Shown here: piece after piece, positions 15,225 through 23,786 of the stretch
How positions within the stretch are numbered: position 1 is the stretch's first letter
Layout of the letters: every line of letters starts with the position of its first letter
Assembly (NCBI GenBank): GCA_963827735.1
Contig: CAWHBO010000005.1
Span: 62,001-126,000 of the forward strand
Direction of reading: 5' to 3'
DNA from: CAWHBO01 sp963827735
Lineage (GTDB): Bacteria; Patescibacteriota; Patescibacteriia; Patescibacteriales; UBA12075
DNA length: 64,000 nucleotides
Program-made: the position numbers and the translations under genes
The notes under the pieces: generated by a model
Databases searched by the model: none
Told to the model about the DNA's origin: nothing
The model's input: the letters and a program-made list of their open reading frames with translations, nothing else

Positions 15225-17186
15225 ATGAATGTTACAGAGCTAGCCAGAATTTTAAAAATGACGCCTCAGGAATTGCGCGATTGGCTCCCGCAGTTTGGTT
15301 TTGATATTGGGCAAAAAGCGATCAAGATAAACAAAAATGTCGCCAAAAAAGTTATCAAAGAATGGCCGATCATCAAGCGAAAGATTGAAAGGATGAAAAT
15401 GGATCTGCAAAAGAAAGAGGAAGCGGAAAAAAGGTTGAAACCGGAAGTTAAAAGAGTGGTAGAATTCCCCGGAGTAATCACTGTCAGAGAGTTTGCCAGG
15501 ATCGGCAATCTGCAGATCAATGAAGTTTTGTCTGAGCTTATGAAGAACGGCATTTTCGCGTCGCTTAATGAAAAGATTGATTTTGATACCGCGTGGCTCA
15601 TCGGTTCCGAATTGGGGCTGGATGTTAAGAAAAAAGACGACAGCAAAGAAGATGTAAAAGAAGAGAATCTTTTAAAAAATATTTTAGATAAAGAAGATCA
15701 GAAAAAAATGCTATCCCGGCCGCCGGTAATCGTCGTCATGGGCCATGTTGACCATGGCAAGACGAAGCTTTTGGATGCCATCAGAAAGACGGATGTTGTG
15801 GCCGGAGAAGCCGGAGGCATCACCCAGCATATTGGAGCGTATCAGGTGGAAAGGCGCGGGCAAAAAATTTCTTTCATTGACACTCCGGGACACGAAGCGT
15901 TTACCGCGATGAGAAGCCGCGGAGCCAAGATTGCCGATATCGCGATTTTGGTCGTAGCCGCGGATGACGGCGTAAAGCCGCAGACGATTGAAGCTTTTAA
16001 GATCATTGAGGCGGCAAAAATCCCTTACGTCGTTGCCATAAACAAAGTTGACAAGCCGGACGCGAATGTTGACAAGACTTTGCAGGAGCTTTCCCAAAGA
16101 CTCGGGATCAATTCCGAGGAATGGGGAGGAAAAACGGTCTGCGCGCAGATATCCGCGCTTAAAGGCCAAGGCATCAATGAACTTTTGGATATGGTTCTGC
16201 TCGTAGCTGAAACTGAGTCAGCCAGCATCAAAGCTAATCCTGATTCCAGCGCGGTCGGAACGATTGTTGAATCTCATGTTGACAAAGGCGCCGGACCGGT
16301 GGCTACGATTCTTGTCCAGAATGGGACTTTGCGCGCGGGAGATCAACTGATGCTTAACGGCGTCAACATTGGAAAAGTCAGAGGGCTTAAGAATTATATC
16401 GGCGAAAACATTTCTGAAGCTCTGCCCGCGACTCCGGTTCAGATCGTGGGACTCAAATCTATGCCGCAAGTGGGGGATATGATAGAAGTCGGAGTCGGCA
16501 CCAAGGGCAATTTTAAAAAGATCAGGACGGGAAATACGAACAACCCCAGTTCGTCGGAATCGGAAAGCGAAGACGATAAAGCTCAGAAAATTAATTTGAT
16601 AATCAAAAGCGATGTGCTGGGATCCGCGGAAGCGATTGAAGAATCTTTGGAAAAGATCAACACCAAAGAAGTTAAAGTTAAGATCATTCACAAGGGACTG
16701 GGAAACATTACCGACGGCGATATCAAGCAAGCGGAAGCGTCAAAGGGCAAGATCATCGGATTTAACGTCAAGCTAACCCCGACCATTGAGGAAATGGCCA
16801 GGGAAAGAAACGTAAAAGTCGTGTTGTACAAAGTCATATATGATCTGATCAACGATATCAAAGCGGAAATGAAAACCTTGATCGTTCCGAAGTACGAAAA
16901 AGTGGAACTCGGTAAGCTTAAAGTCTTGGCGATCTTCAGGACTGAAAAAGGCAAACAGATCATCGGCGGAAAAGTGATTGAGGGCAGGATTGAAAATGGA
17001 TCAATGATTGATGTTTATCGCAACAAAGAATTCATCGGGGAAGGCAAGCTTACAAAATTGCAAGCCGGAAAGCAAAACGTTCCTATCGTTGATAAGGACG
17101 AAGAATGCGGCATGCAACAAGAAGGGCCGACTGTGGTTGCGGAAGGCGATGTCTTAAATTTTTACAAAACCAAAGAAATCGTATAA
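15225..17186 (+). CDS. infB: Translation initiation factor IF-2
   Basis: GTPase that brings initiator tRNA to the small ribosomal subunit. 653 residues from the ATG at 15225, where MNVTELARIL matches the IF2-N fold; an upstream ATG at 15180 lies in the inverted repeat. Order: two short IF2-N-like domains (1-55 and about 80-135), the G domain from about 165 with GHVDHGKT, DTPGHEAF and NKVDKPD, then domains II, III and IV. The N-terminal region is short, as expected for a compact genome. It heads infB-rbfA-nrnA and has a complex terminator after it. Confidence 0.96.
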   Translation: MNVTELARILKMTPQELRDWLPQFGFDIGQKAIKINKNVAKKVIKEWPIIKRKIERMKMDLQKKEEAEKRLKPEVKRVVEFPGVITVREFARIGNLQINEVLSELMKNGIFASLNEKIDFDTAWLIGSELGLDVKKKDDSKEDVKEENLLKNILDKEDQKKMLSRPPVIVVMGHVDHGKTKLLDAIRKTDVVAGEAGGITQHIGAYQVERRGQKISFIDTPGHEAFTAMRSRGAKIADIAILVVAADDGVKPQTIEAFKIIEAAKIPYVVAINKVDKPDANVDKTLQELSQRLGINSEEWGGKTVCAQISALKGQGINELLDMVLLVAETESASIKANPDSSAVGTIVESHVDKGAGPVATILVQNGTLRAGDQLMLNGVNIGKVRGLKNYIGENISEALPATPVQIVGLKSMPQVGDMIEVGVGTKGNFKKIRTGNTNNPSSSESESEDDKAQKINLIIKSDVLGSAEAIEESLEKINTKEVKVKIIHKGLGNITDGDIKQAEASKGKIIGFNVKLTPTIEEMARERNVKVVLYKVIYDLINDIKAEMKTLIVPKYEKVELGKLKVLAIFRTEKGKQIIGGKVIEGRIENGSMIDVYRNKEFIGEGKLTKLQAGKQNVPIVDKDEECGMQQEGPTVVAEGDVLNFYKTKEIV

Positions 17187-17195
17187 TCTTTTTAT

Positions 17196-17276
17196 AAGGC
17201 GCAAACCTTTGAATCTGCAAAACCCCATGCTTTGATAATTTTAGGTTTTGTAAAATCAAAGACTTGCGCCTTTTTA
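17196..17276 (+). terminator. Branched terminator after infB
   Basis: Outer stem aaggcgcaa/ttgcgcctt followed by TTTT, enclosing complementary ctttga/tcaaag and aaaacc/ggtttt segments. Confidence 0.7.
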
Positions 17277-17352
17277 AATGAAATATCGTATATTATGATA
17301 ACCAGTTTGTTTAGTATCAGTAGACTTTGTTTATTATTAATTTAAATGAAAT

Positions 17353-17694
17353 ATGTCAAACAGAGTGGTACAAATTAATGAACTTTTGAGAGCGGAAATC
17401 GCCGGAATTCTTTCACGCGAAGTATATTTAGACAATGGCCTGATAACAGTTACCAAAGTAAGATGCGGGGCTGATTTGAGAGAAGCTTCGGTGTCTGTCT
17501 CAGTCCTTCCGGAAAATGTTTCCGGCACGGCTTTGAAATTGCTCCGCCGGCACACATCAATTGTCGGGAAAGAGCTTAAGAAATTACATCTGAAATTTAT
17601 TCCCAGGATAACTTGGAAAATTGACAGCCAGGAAAGATTTGCCGTGGACGTGGAGAAAGCGATTGGCGAGCTGGATGATTTAAAGATTGAATAA
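17353..17694 (+). CDS. rbfA: Ribosome-binding factor A
   Basis: KH-type factor for late 30S maturation and processing of the 16S 5' end. 113 residues, normal. SNRVVQINELLRAEIAGIL at the N-terminus, ITVTKVRCGADLREASVSVS in the middle and the C-terminal LKFIPRITWKID are the family pattern. It sits between infB and the DHH phosphoesterase gene, the common bacterial order; the next ATG follows four bases after its stop. Confidence 0.92.
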   Translation: MSNRVVQINELLRAEIAGILSREVYLDNGLITVTKVRCGADLREASVSVSVLPENVSGTALKLLRRHTSIVGKELKKLHLKFIPRITWKIDSQERFAVDVEKAIGELDDLKIE

Positions 17695-17698
17695 AGCT

Positions 17699-18670
17699 AT
17701 GGAGGAAATGGAAAAAAAATATGAAGCGGCGCATGAGCAAATCAAGAAAGCGCGGAACATTCTGGTGGCAGGGCACAACCGTCCGGATGGCGACGCCGTA
17801 TCTTGCCTGTGCGCTATGTCTGAATTTTTGACCGGTTTGGACAAAAAGCATACAATATTTTGCGTTGACCCTGTGCCGCAGCAGTATAATTTTTTGCCGA
17901 GTTCCGAAAAGATTATTAGCGATAAGTCTTTTTTGAATTTTACGGATTTTGATATGTTTATCACTGTTGATTGCGGCGAGTTAAGCCGGACAAAGATTGA
18001 AAAAGAGGTGAAAGACCTCGGGCGCGGAATTTTTAACATTGAGTTTGATCACCATCCGCGCGTGGAAGACTACGCGGACATTGAGATCAGGCAACCGGAA
18101 AAGACATCTACCGCCGAGGTGCTGTATAATTTTTTTTCCTTTAACAAAGTGAAGATCAGCAAGAACATAGCCACGTGCATTTTGGCGGGAATTCTCACGG
18201 ATACGGGAAACCTGCTTTATGAATCAACGACTGACGAAGCCGTGAGCGTCACTTCCAAGATGCTTCTTTATGGCGCCAGATATCAGGAGATATTTGAAAA
18301 TACTTTGCGCAACAAAAGTTTGTCGGCCATGAAGATTTGGGGTTTAGCCTTAAGCGGTCTGGTTATCAATCAGGAGTATAATTTCGCTCACACCGTGTTG
18401 ACATTGAAGGATGTGGAGGACAGCGGCGCAACCGATGAAGAGCTGGAAGGAGTGGCGGGCTTTATAAGCAACTTGGAGAAAGTTAAAGGATTGGTTGTGC
18501 TTCGCGAATTGGGCAATGGTAAGATCAAGGGCAGTCTGCGTTCCGCTTATCCGGGCGGCGATATCTCAAAATTAGCCCGCATTCTCGGAGGAGGCGGACA
18601 CCAGAGAGCGTCAGGATTCGTGATTGACGGGAGGCTGGAAAAGACGGAAAAGGGATGGAGGGTGGTTTAG
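17699..18670 (+). CDS. DHH-family phosphoesterase (NrnA-like)
   Basis: Probable oligoribonuclease or pAp phosphatase of the NrnA type, 323 residues from the ATG at 17699 (a TTG 12 bases earlier is weaker). Metal-site motifs: GHNRPDGDAVS, TVDCGE, IEFDHHPR (the DHH triad) and AGILTDTGNLL; the DHHA1 domain ends with GGGGHQRASGF. It degrades short RNA oligonucleotides in relatives and follows rbfA as in many genomes. NrnA rather than a c-di-AMP phosphodiesterase is favoured by size, without PAS or GGDEF parts. Confidence 0.88.
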   Translation: MEEMEKKYEAAHEQIKKARNILVAGHNRPDGDAVSCLCAMSEFLTGLDKKHTIFCVDPVPQQYNFLPSSEKIISDKSFLNFTDFDMFITVDCGELSRTKIEKEVKDLGRGIFNIEFDHHPRVEDYADIEIRQPEKTSTAEVLYNFFSFNKVKISKNIATCILAGILTDTGNLLYESTTDEAVSVTSKMLLYGARYQEIFENTLRNKSLSAMKIWGLALSGLVINQEYNFAHTVLTLKDVEDSGATDEELEGVAGFISNLEKVKGLVVLRELGNGKIKGSLRSAYPGGDISKLARILGGGGHQRASGFVIDGRLEKTEKGWRVV

Positions 18671-18671
18671 A

Positions 18672-18700
18672 TTGACAGATGTTTTTAATATAACTATAAT
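18672..18700 (+). promoter_or_regulatory. Consensus sigma70 promoter of clpP
   Basis: TTGACA (18672-18677), 17-base spacer, TATAAT (18695-18700): an exact consensus promoter. It gives a leader of about 155 bases containing an AT-rich inverted repeat. No CIRCE or other heat-shock operator is visible. Confidence 0.75.
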
Positions 18701-18724
18701 GTAGCTGGAAAGTTATTAAATAAT

Positions 18725-18795
18725 ACCTAAATTTTAATTCCTAATGTCTAAAATTTAGAAATTAGAAATTAGGACTTAGAAATTTTAATCAGAAA
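18725..18795. repeat. AT-rich inverted repeat (aattagaaatta family) in the clpP leader
   Basis: aaattttaattcctaatgtctaaa on the left is complementary to the following tttagaaattagaaattagga and aaatttta words. Similar units occur at 40228-40312 and 60283-60352. Confidence 0.6.
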
Positions 18796-18861
18796 TTAAT
18801 TTTATAGTTATATATTTTTAAAAAAGACTGTACTTATTAATTAATTAATTTTTTTAACATT

Positions 18862-19440
18862 ATGCCTCTTATACCAACAGTCATAGAAAAGTCCGGCCAC
18901 ATTGAGCGGGCTTATGATATATATTCACGGCTTCTTAAGGATCGGATCATATTTTTGGGAGAGCCGATCAACGATCATGTCGCCAACATCGTTATCGCGC
19001 AATTTTTGTTTTTGGACGCGGAAAGCAAAGATAAAGATATAAAATTTTATATCAACACCCCCGGCGGGTCCGTTACCTCCGGCATGGCGATTTATGATAC
19101 CATGCAATACGTTAAATGCGATGTCTCCACCATTTGCGTGGGCATGGCCGCTTCCATGGGGGCGACGCTTTTGGCGGCAGGCACAAAAGGCAAGAGATTT
19201 ATTTTACCGAATTCGGAAGTGATGATTCATCAGGTGATGGGCGGCACGGAAGGACAGGCTAGCGATATAAAAATCAGGGCGGAACATATTCTTGATGTCA
19301 AGAACCGTTTGAACAAGATTTTGGCAAGGCATACTGGTCAGACGATTGCCGCCATTGAAAGAGATACGGACAGGGATCGTTTTATGACAGCCGAGGAAGC
19401 GAAAAAATACGGGATTGTTGATAAGATTATCAGCAAATAA
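18862..19440 (+). CDS. clpP: ATP-dependent Clp protease proteolytic subunit
   Basis: Serine protease chamber of Clp complexes, 192 residues, normal. Catalytic Ser is in VGMAASMGA, His in VMIHQVMGG and Asp in RDTDRDRFM. The N-terminal PTVIEKSGHIERAYDIYSRL is the conserved processing and axial region. Its partner ATPase (ClpX or ClpC) is not in the window. It has its own consensus promoter and no partner in an operon. Confidence 0.95.
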   Translation: MPLIPTVIEKSGHIERAYDIYSRLLKDRIIFLGEPINDHVANIVIAQFLFLDAESKDKDIKFYINTPGGSVTSGMAIYDTMQYVKCDVSTICVGMAASMGATLLAAGTKGKRFILPNSEVMIHQVMGGTEGQASDIKIRAEHILDVKNRLNKILARHTGQTIAAIERDTDRDRFMTAEEAKKYGIVDKIISK

Positions 19441-19456
19441 GCCTGATTTTTTTGTC

Positions 19457-19485
19457 TTTACAAAACCGAACTCTTGTGTTAAGAT
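19457..19485 (+). promoter_or_regulatory. Promoter of the rny leader
   Basis: TTTACA (19457-19462), 17-base spacer, TAAGAT (19480-19485). It lies about 310 bases before the rny start, so the message would have a long leader. Confidence 0.5.
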
Positions 19486-19796
19486 GTAGCTGTATCCGGA
19501 TTGCGATCCGGAACATGAAACGTTAAAAATAAATATCGTAAGTCAGGATCAGACGCAAGTTTAAGTTTATTTTAATCTGTCAATTATAAAGGAACTCTGA
19601 GATAACCTTGCATGTACGACAAAAATAACCACTTTAGCAAGCAATCTTTTACGGGGAAAAATTTGTGAAATTCTATACCAAGATTCCAAAATTAAATATC
19701 CGATAATCCGCTGATTAGCGGAAAGGTTATTTTTATATAAAAGACAATTAAAATTGAAATATTTAGCAAACCTCCTGACAGCGAAAAACCATAGGT
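19486..19796 (+). other. Long structured leader of rny, possibly with a small ORF
   Basis: This gene-free stretch holds a perfect hairpin (tccggat/atccgga, 19495-19512), a long-range aaaataacc/ggttatttt pairing (about 19622 with 19725), an inner ccgct/agcgg hairpin, and an 18-codon ORF (19612-19668, starting MYDKNNHF) with only a weak ribosome site. I recognise no riboswitch class. A cis-acting leader like that of E. coli rne is one idea; a separate RNA is another. Confidence 0.4.
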
Positions 19797-21311
19797 ATGA
19801 ATTATGTTTTTTTTGCAGTTTTCCTTTTAGGCGGTTTTTTTGTTGGTTATTGGCTGAGAAAACAGCGCATCACCGCAAAATTACAATTGGCAGAGGAAAA
19901 AGCTGATAAAATTTTGAACGAAACAAAAACCAAACAAAGCGACTTGATGCTTAAGGCCCAGGAAAAGGCCTTAAAGATCATTGAAGACGCTAAAGAGGAA
20001 GAAAAGAAGCGCCGCCAAGAAATTGGCAGTTTACAGTCCAGATTGGAACAGAGAGAAACGACTTTTTCTCAAAAGTTGTTGGAGCTCCAAGAAAAGCAGC
20101 AACAGCTTTATGACAAAATCAATAAAGTTGAGGAAGTAAAGGAAAAAATCCATCAAATCAAAAAAGATCAATTGGCCAAATTGGAAACGATCGCTCAAAT
20201 GTCAAAAGAAGAAGCCCAGAGAGTTATCATCAAAAACGTAGAAGAACAAATGACTGAAGATTTGATGAGCAGGATGAAGAAGTTGGAAAATGAAAATCAG
20301 GAGTCGCTTGAGATGCGAGCCAAGGACTTGATGGCTTCCACCATGCAGCGTTTGGTCTCAAACTATACGACTGAAATTACGACCACAGCCGTTGATCTTC
20401 CAAATGACGAAATGAAAGGACGCATCATCGGACGCGAAGGCAGGAACATCAAGGTGATTGAGCAGCTTACCGGAACAGAAATCATCGTTGATGATACCCC
20501 CAACAGCATTTTGGTGTCAGGGTTCTCTCCAATCAGAAGGCAGATTGCCAAGAAGACTTTGGAAAAACTTATTTTAGACGGCCGCATACATCCGACCAAG
20601 ATTGAATCCGCAATTGAAGAAGCCAAAAAAGAATTGGCCTTGGATATCAAAAAAGCCGGAGAAGACGCGATTTATGAAGTCGGCTTGGCAGGATTTGATC
20701 CTAAGCTTGTTTCCATCATCGGTCGCTTAAAGTATCGAACCAGTTACGGACAGAACGCTTTGAGGCATTCTTTGGAAGTCGCTCACCTGTCAGCTTTGCT
20801 GGCGGACCAATTGGGAGCTGATGTTACGCTTGCCAAGAAAGCCGGACTCCTCCACGATATCGGCAAAGCGGTTGATCATGAAGTGCAGGGTACGCATCCG
20901 GAAATCGGACGCGACATCGCCAAAAAATTCAATCTTCCGCAGGATGTCATTGATCCGATTGAAACGCACCATGACGACAAACCAGCCGGACTGATGTCCA
21001 TCATCGTTAAGGTAGCGGACGCCATGTCCGGAGCCAGACCGGGAGCCAGGCATGACACTTATGAAAGATACTTACAGCGTTTGGAAGAGCTTGAAAACAT
21101 TGCAACCAGTTTTGAAGGCGTGGAAAAAGTCTATGCCATCCAAGCCGGAAGAGAAGTAAGGGTGTTCGTAACGCCTGATCAGATTGACGATTTTAAAGCC
21201 CAGCAATTGGCTTGCGACATCGCCAAAAAGATTGAAGCGGAACTGAAGTACCCGGGAGAGATCAAGGTGAATGTGATCAGGGAGATGAGGGTGATAGAGT
21301 ATGCGCGATAA
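19797..21311 (+). CDS. rny: Ribonuclease Y
   Basis: Membrane-anchored endoribonuclease that initiates mRNA decay. 504 residues, normal. Residues 1-20 are a membrane helix (YVFFAVFLLGGFFVGYWL), followed by a long coiled coil to about 185, a KH domain with GRIIGREGRNIKVIE near 205, and an HD domain with RHSLEVAHLSALLA and LLHDIGKAVDHE. The start lacks an obvious Shine-Dalgarno. It is followed by a terminator inside an inverted repeat and then by ymdB, the same neighbour order as in Bacillus. Confidence 0.95.
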   Translation: MNYVFFAVFLLGGFFVGYWLRKQRITAKLQLAEEKADKILNETKTKQSDLMLKAQEKALKIIEDAKEEEKKRRQEIGSLQSRLEQRETTFSQKLLELQEKQQQLYDKINKVEEVKEKIHQIKKDQLAKLETIAQMSKEEAQRVIIKNVEEQMTEDLMSRMKKLENENQESLEMRAKDLMASTMQRLVSNYTTEITTTAVDLPNDEMKGRIIGREGRNIKVIEQLTGTEIIVDDTPNSILVSGFSPIRRQIAKKTLEKLILDGRIHPTKIESAIEEAKKELALDIKKAGEDAIYEVGLAGFDPKLVSIIGRLKYRTSYGQNALRHSLEVAHLSALLADQLGADVTLAKKAGLLHDIGKAVDHEVQGTHPEIGRDIAKKFNLPQDVIDPIETHHDDKPAGLMSIIVKVADAMSGARPGARHDTYERYLQRLEELENIATSFEGVEKVYAIQAGREVRVFVTPDQIDDFKAQQLACDIAKKIEAELKYPGEIKVNVIREMRVIEYAR

Positions 21312-21312
21312 T

Positions 21313-21440
21313 CATTTCGTAACTCATAACTTGGAACTCATAACTTATTAATTTGAAAAAGTATTTATATAATAAAACTGCCAGTATGGCAGTTTTATTT
21401 ATGAAAAAAATAAGTTCCAAGTTATGAGTTACGAGTTATG
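21313..21440. repeat. Inverted repeat enclosing the rny terminator
   Basis: Arms taactcataacttggaactcat (about 21321-21343) and the complementary gttccaagttatgagtta (about 21413-21431) flank a terminator hairpin (aataaaactgcca/tggcagttttatt, 21371-21399). Confidence 0.7.
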
Positions 21441-21503
21441 AAGAATATGTTGCACATTTCATTTTCTTATGTTAGCATAAAAGTAATTAAGATTAGAAAA
21501 ATT

Positions 21504-22301
21504 ATGAAAATTCTATTCATCGGCGACATTGTTGGACGCGTGGGCAGGAAGGCCGTGGCAGAGCTGGTTCCCGGACTTAGGCGCAAGCATAAGATTGATT
21601 TTGTGATTGCCAATGCGGAAAATTCCGCTCATGGATCCGGCGTAACGGAAGAGATTATCAAGGAACTTACGGAAGCTAAAGTTGATTTTTTTACGAATGG
21701 CGACCATGCTTTTAAAAATAAAAAAGATTTTGGGATATACAAAAAATACCCAATCATCAGGCCGGCCAATTTTCCGCCCGGAGTACCGGGAAAAGGCTGG
21801 GATATCGTTGAAATACAAGGGAAAAAGCTTGCAATCATCAATCTTATCGGCCGGGTTTTCATGCATTTGGACTATGATTGCCCTTTTAGAAAATTCAATG
21901 AAATCTTAGCCAATATTGATTTGCAAGAAAAAAATGTTTTTGCTATAATTGTAGATATCCATGCTGAGGCCACATCCGAGAAGGCATGTTTCAAACATTA
22001 TGTTGACGGACGAGCCAGCGCAGTGCTTGGAACACATACGCACATTCAGACAGCTGATGAAGAGATCACCGGCAAGGGCTTAGCTTTTATTTCTGATGTC
22101 GGAATGACAGGCTACGCCGACGGAAGCCTTGGGCTTTGCAAAGAAGCGCTCATTGAAACGATGTTGACTCAGATAAAAGAACCGCACGTGGTTCCCGAAA
22201 AGGGACGGGCGATTTTGAATGCTGTCATTGTGGAGTTGAACGAAAAGACCGGGAAAGCAAAAAGCATAAAGTCGATCAGGGAGTATGTTGAAATAGAATA
22301 A
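21504..22301 (+). CDS. ymdB: YmdB-type metallophosphoesterase (TIGR00282 family)
   Basis: Calcineurin-like phosphoesterase of 265 residues; in Bacillus the relative cleaves cyclic nucleotides and affects developmental gene expression. The start at 21504 gives MKILFIGDIVGRVGRKA with the first metal-binding Asp; other ligands are in ANAENSAHGSG, TNGDHAF, VDIHAEATSEK and GTHTHIQTAD. GMTGYADGSLG is a family signature. It sits directly after rny, a conserved neighbourhood that supports a role tied to RNA turnover. Confidence 0.9.
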   Translation: MKILFIGDIVGRVGRKAVAELVPGLRRKHKIDFVIANAENSAHGSGVTEEIIKELTEAKVDFFTNGDHAFKNKKDFGIYKKYPIIRPANFPPGVPGKGWDIVEIQGKKLAIINLIGRVFMHLDYDCPFRKFNEILANIDLQEKNVFAIIVDIHAEATSEKACFKHYVDGRASAVLGTHTHIQTADEEITGKGLAFISDVGMTGYADGSLGLCKEALIETMLTQIKEPHVVPEKGRAILNAVIVELNEKTGKAKSIKSIREYVEIE

Positions 22302-22488
22302 ATAAAAAGAATAAAAAGAAAAATAAGATAAATAAGAAATTAATAAAATAAATAAGATAAATAAGAAAATTTAATAATAAAATAATAAAATAATAAAATA
22401 ATAAAATAAGAAAAATAAGATAAATAAGATAAATAAGAAAAAAATAAGTTATTTTTATTCTTTTTACTCTTTTTATTCTTCTTGCTCT
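22297..22488. repeat. Long AT-rich inverted repeat with microsatellite centre
   Basis: Words such as aataaaaagaataaaaag and aaataagataaataag on the left are complementary to ctttttactctttttattctt on the right; the centre is a run of aataaaat units. It separates ymdB from the HU gene. Confidence 0.65.
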
Positions 22489-22500
22489 TATTCCATCCAT

Positions 22501-22791
22501 ATGAACAAAGCAGCCTTAATTGAAAGACTAGCCGCGGAAGCGGCGGTTTCCAAAAAACAAGCCGAAGCCATGCTGGAAGGCTTGGTAAAGATCATCATCC
22601 GCGAGCTTAAAGCCGGGAACGAAGTGACCATCACCGGTTTCGGGACATTCCTTGCCAGAACCAGGCATGCCCGCGGCGGCGTTAATCCTCAAAAACCGAC
22701 GGAACGCATCCGCATTCCGGAAGTCAAAGTGGCAAAATTCAAGACAGGAAAGACTTTGAAGGATGCTTTGAAAGGGAAGATTGAGATATAA
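22501..22791 (+). CDS. HU-family DNA-binding protein
   Basis: Histone-like DNA-bending protein of 96 residues. NKAALIERLAAEAAVSKKQAEAML forms the N-terminal helices, EVTITGFGTFLARTRHARGG leads into the beta arm, and the arm carries the DNA-contacting NPQKPTERIRIPE. C-terminal VAKFKTGKTLKDALKG is typical. The gene has a strong terminator and stands alone. Confidence 0.94.
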   Translation: MNKAALIERLAAEAAVSKKQAEAMLEGLVKIIIRELKAGNEVTITGFGTFLARTRHARGGVNPQKPTERIRIPEVKVAKFKTGKTLKDALKGKIEI

Positions 22792-22798
22792 ATTTGTA

Positions 22799-22848
22799 AA
22801 ATATATATAAAAACGACCCGCCACGGCGGGTCGTTTTTATATATATCA
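22799..22848. terminator. Strong bidirectional terminator after the HU gene
   Basis: A perfect stem of about 20 bp (atatataaaaacgacccgcc and its complement) around an acg loop, with T-runs on both strands. Confidence 0.9.
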
Positions 22849-22920
22849 AGCGTCTTGATTTATATTTCTGATTATGTTAATATAATTTTGAACTCCTTAC
22901 GTGGAGTTTTTTGTATAAAA

Positions 22921-22994
22921 GCACTTGTAGCTCAATTGGATAGAGCGCTTGGCTTCGGACCAAGAGGTTGGGGGTTCAAGCCCCTCCAGGTGCA
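22921..22994 (+). tRNA. tRNA-Arg (TCG)
   Basis: 74 nt; acceptor GCACTTG/CAGGTGC, anticodon loop CTTCGGA, T-loop TTCAAGC. CCA not encoded. First of three tRNAs in a cluster. Confidence 0.93.
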
Positions 22995-23006
22995 CAAGTG
23001 TGGAGA

Positions 23007-23080
23007 GGCTGGGTAGCTCAGTTGGTTAGAGCGTAGCATTCATAACGCTAAGGTCGAGAGTTCAATCCTCTCCCCAGCTA
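23007..23080 (+). tRNA. tRNA-Met (CAT), elongator
   Basis: 74 nt; acceptor GGCTGGG/CCCAGCT with G1-U72, anticodon loop TTCATAA, T-loop TTCAATC. The G1-U72 pair and overall sequence resemble Bacillus elongator tRNA-Met; a lysidine-modified tRNA-Ile(CAU) cannot be fully excluded. CCA not encoded. Confidence 0.88.
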
Positions 23081-23155
23081 CGATATCAATTAAAAATTAA
23101 TTAAATTTAAAAATATTTTGGTAATTCTTAATTCTTAATTTGTTAATTGAATAGT

Positions 23156-23228
23156 GCGCTCATAGCTCAGTTGGTAGAGCAGCTCCCTCTTAAGGAGACG
23201 GTCGCAGGTTCGAATCCTGCTGGGCGCA
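23156..23228 (+). tRNA. tRNA-Lys (CTT)
   Basis: 73 nt; acceptor GCGCTCA/TGGGCGC, anticodon loop CTCTTAA, T-loop TTCGAAT. CCA not encoded. Followed within three bases by a terminator. Confidence 0.93.
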
Positions 23229-23230
23229 CA

Positions 23231-23272
23231 ATAAAAAAGTAGAGACGAGGCATGCCTCGTCTCTACTTTTTT
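23231..23272. terminator. Bidirectional terminator between tRNA-Lys and the zincin gene
   Basis: Perfect palindrome aaaaaagtagagacgagg-catg-complement with T-runs on both strands, serving convergent transcripts. Confidence 0.9.
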
Positions 23273-23666
23273 ATTTGAATTGTTTTTTGTTGACTTTTTC
23301 CGCTCTTCTCGCTCCCTTTTCATCTGATCCGAAGTGATGGGCGATTTCATGGATAACGACACCGGCGATGTTTTTTTTGAGCTCTTCTTCAGTGGAACAT
23401 GCTTGCATGATTGGGATCCGGAAGATCGTGATCTTATCCGGGAAGACCACCCCGATATTTTTCCGACTGGATTGGACGTAGCCTTCGTAGAGGCCGAGCA
23501 GTTCATATTTGGCTTGCGAGTTGCGGCCGGTCTTACCAAGCTGTCTCGGAGTCGCAAAATTTTCCACAAACACCGCAAGGTTGTTGATCTTTTCTTTGAA
23601 TTTTTCCGGGAGTCCAGACAAAACTTCGCTTACGATTTCTTCGAATTTTTCTATTGGTACATCCAT
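23271..23666 (-). CDS. Metallopeptidase-like protein with HExxH (zincin_1 type)
   Basis: Soluble protein of 131 residues matching the small zincin_1 family: N-terminal FEEIVSEVLSGLPEKFKEKI, the LGLYEGY segment, ITIFRIPI and the zinc site GVVIHEIAHHFGSDE near the C-terminus. The HExxH fits a zinc metalloprotease, though substrates of this family are unknown. The stop lies within the tRNA-Lys terminator. It is followed on its 5' side by an AT-rich inverted repeat. Confidence 0.8.
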   Translation of the reverse strand: MDVPIEKFEEIVSEVLSGLPEKFKEKINNLAVFVENFATPRQLGKTGRNSQAKYELLGLYEGYVQSSRKNIGVVFPDKITIFRIPIMQACSTEEELKKNIAGVVIHEIAHHFGSDEKGARRAEKVNKKQFK

Positions 23667-23692
23667 AAAAGAATTTACGAAAAAAAAGGTTT

Positions 23693-23785
23693 ACAAAATA
23701 CAAATAATTACAAATATACAAATTTTTTATAAATTTTAAACATTTATTTGTATATTTGTATAAGTTTGTATTTTTAAATATTTGT
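23693..23785. repeat. AT-rich inverted repeat (acaaata family)
   Basis: acaaataattacaaatatacaaat on the left is complementary to atttgtatatttgtataagtttgt on the right. A half-copy precedes folD at about 28750-28785. Confidence 0.6.
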
Positions 23786-23786
23786 A

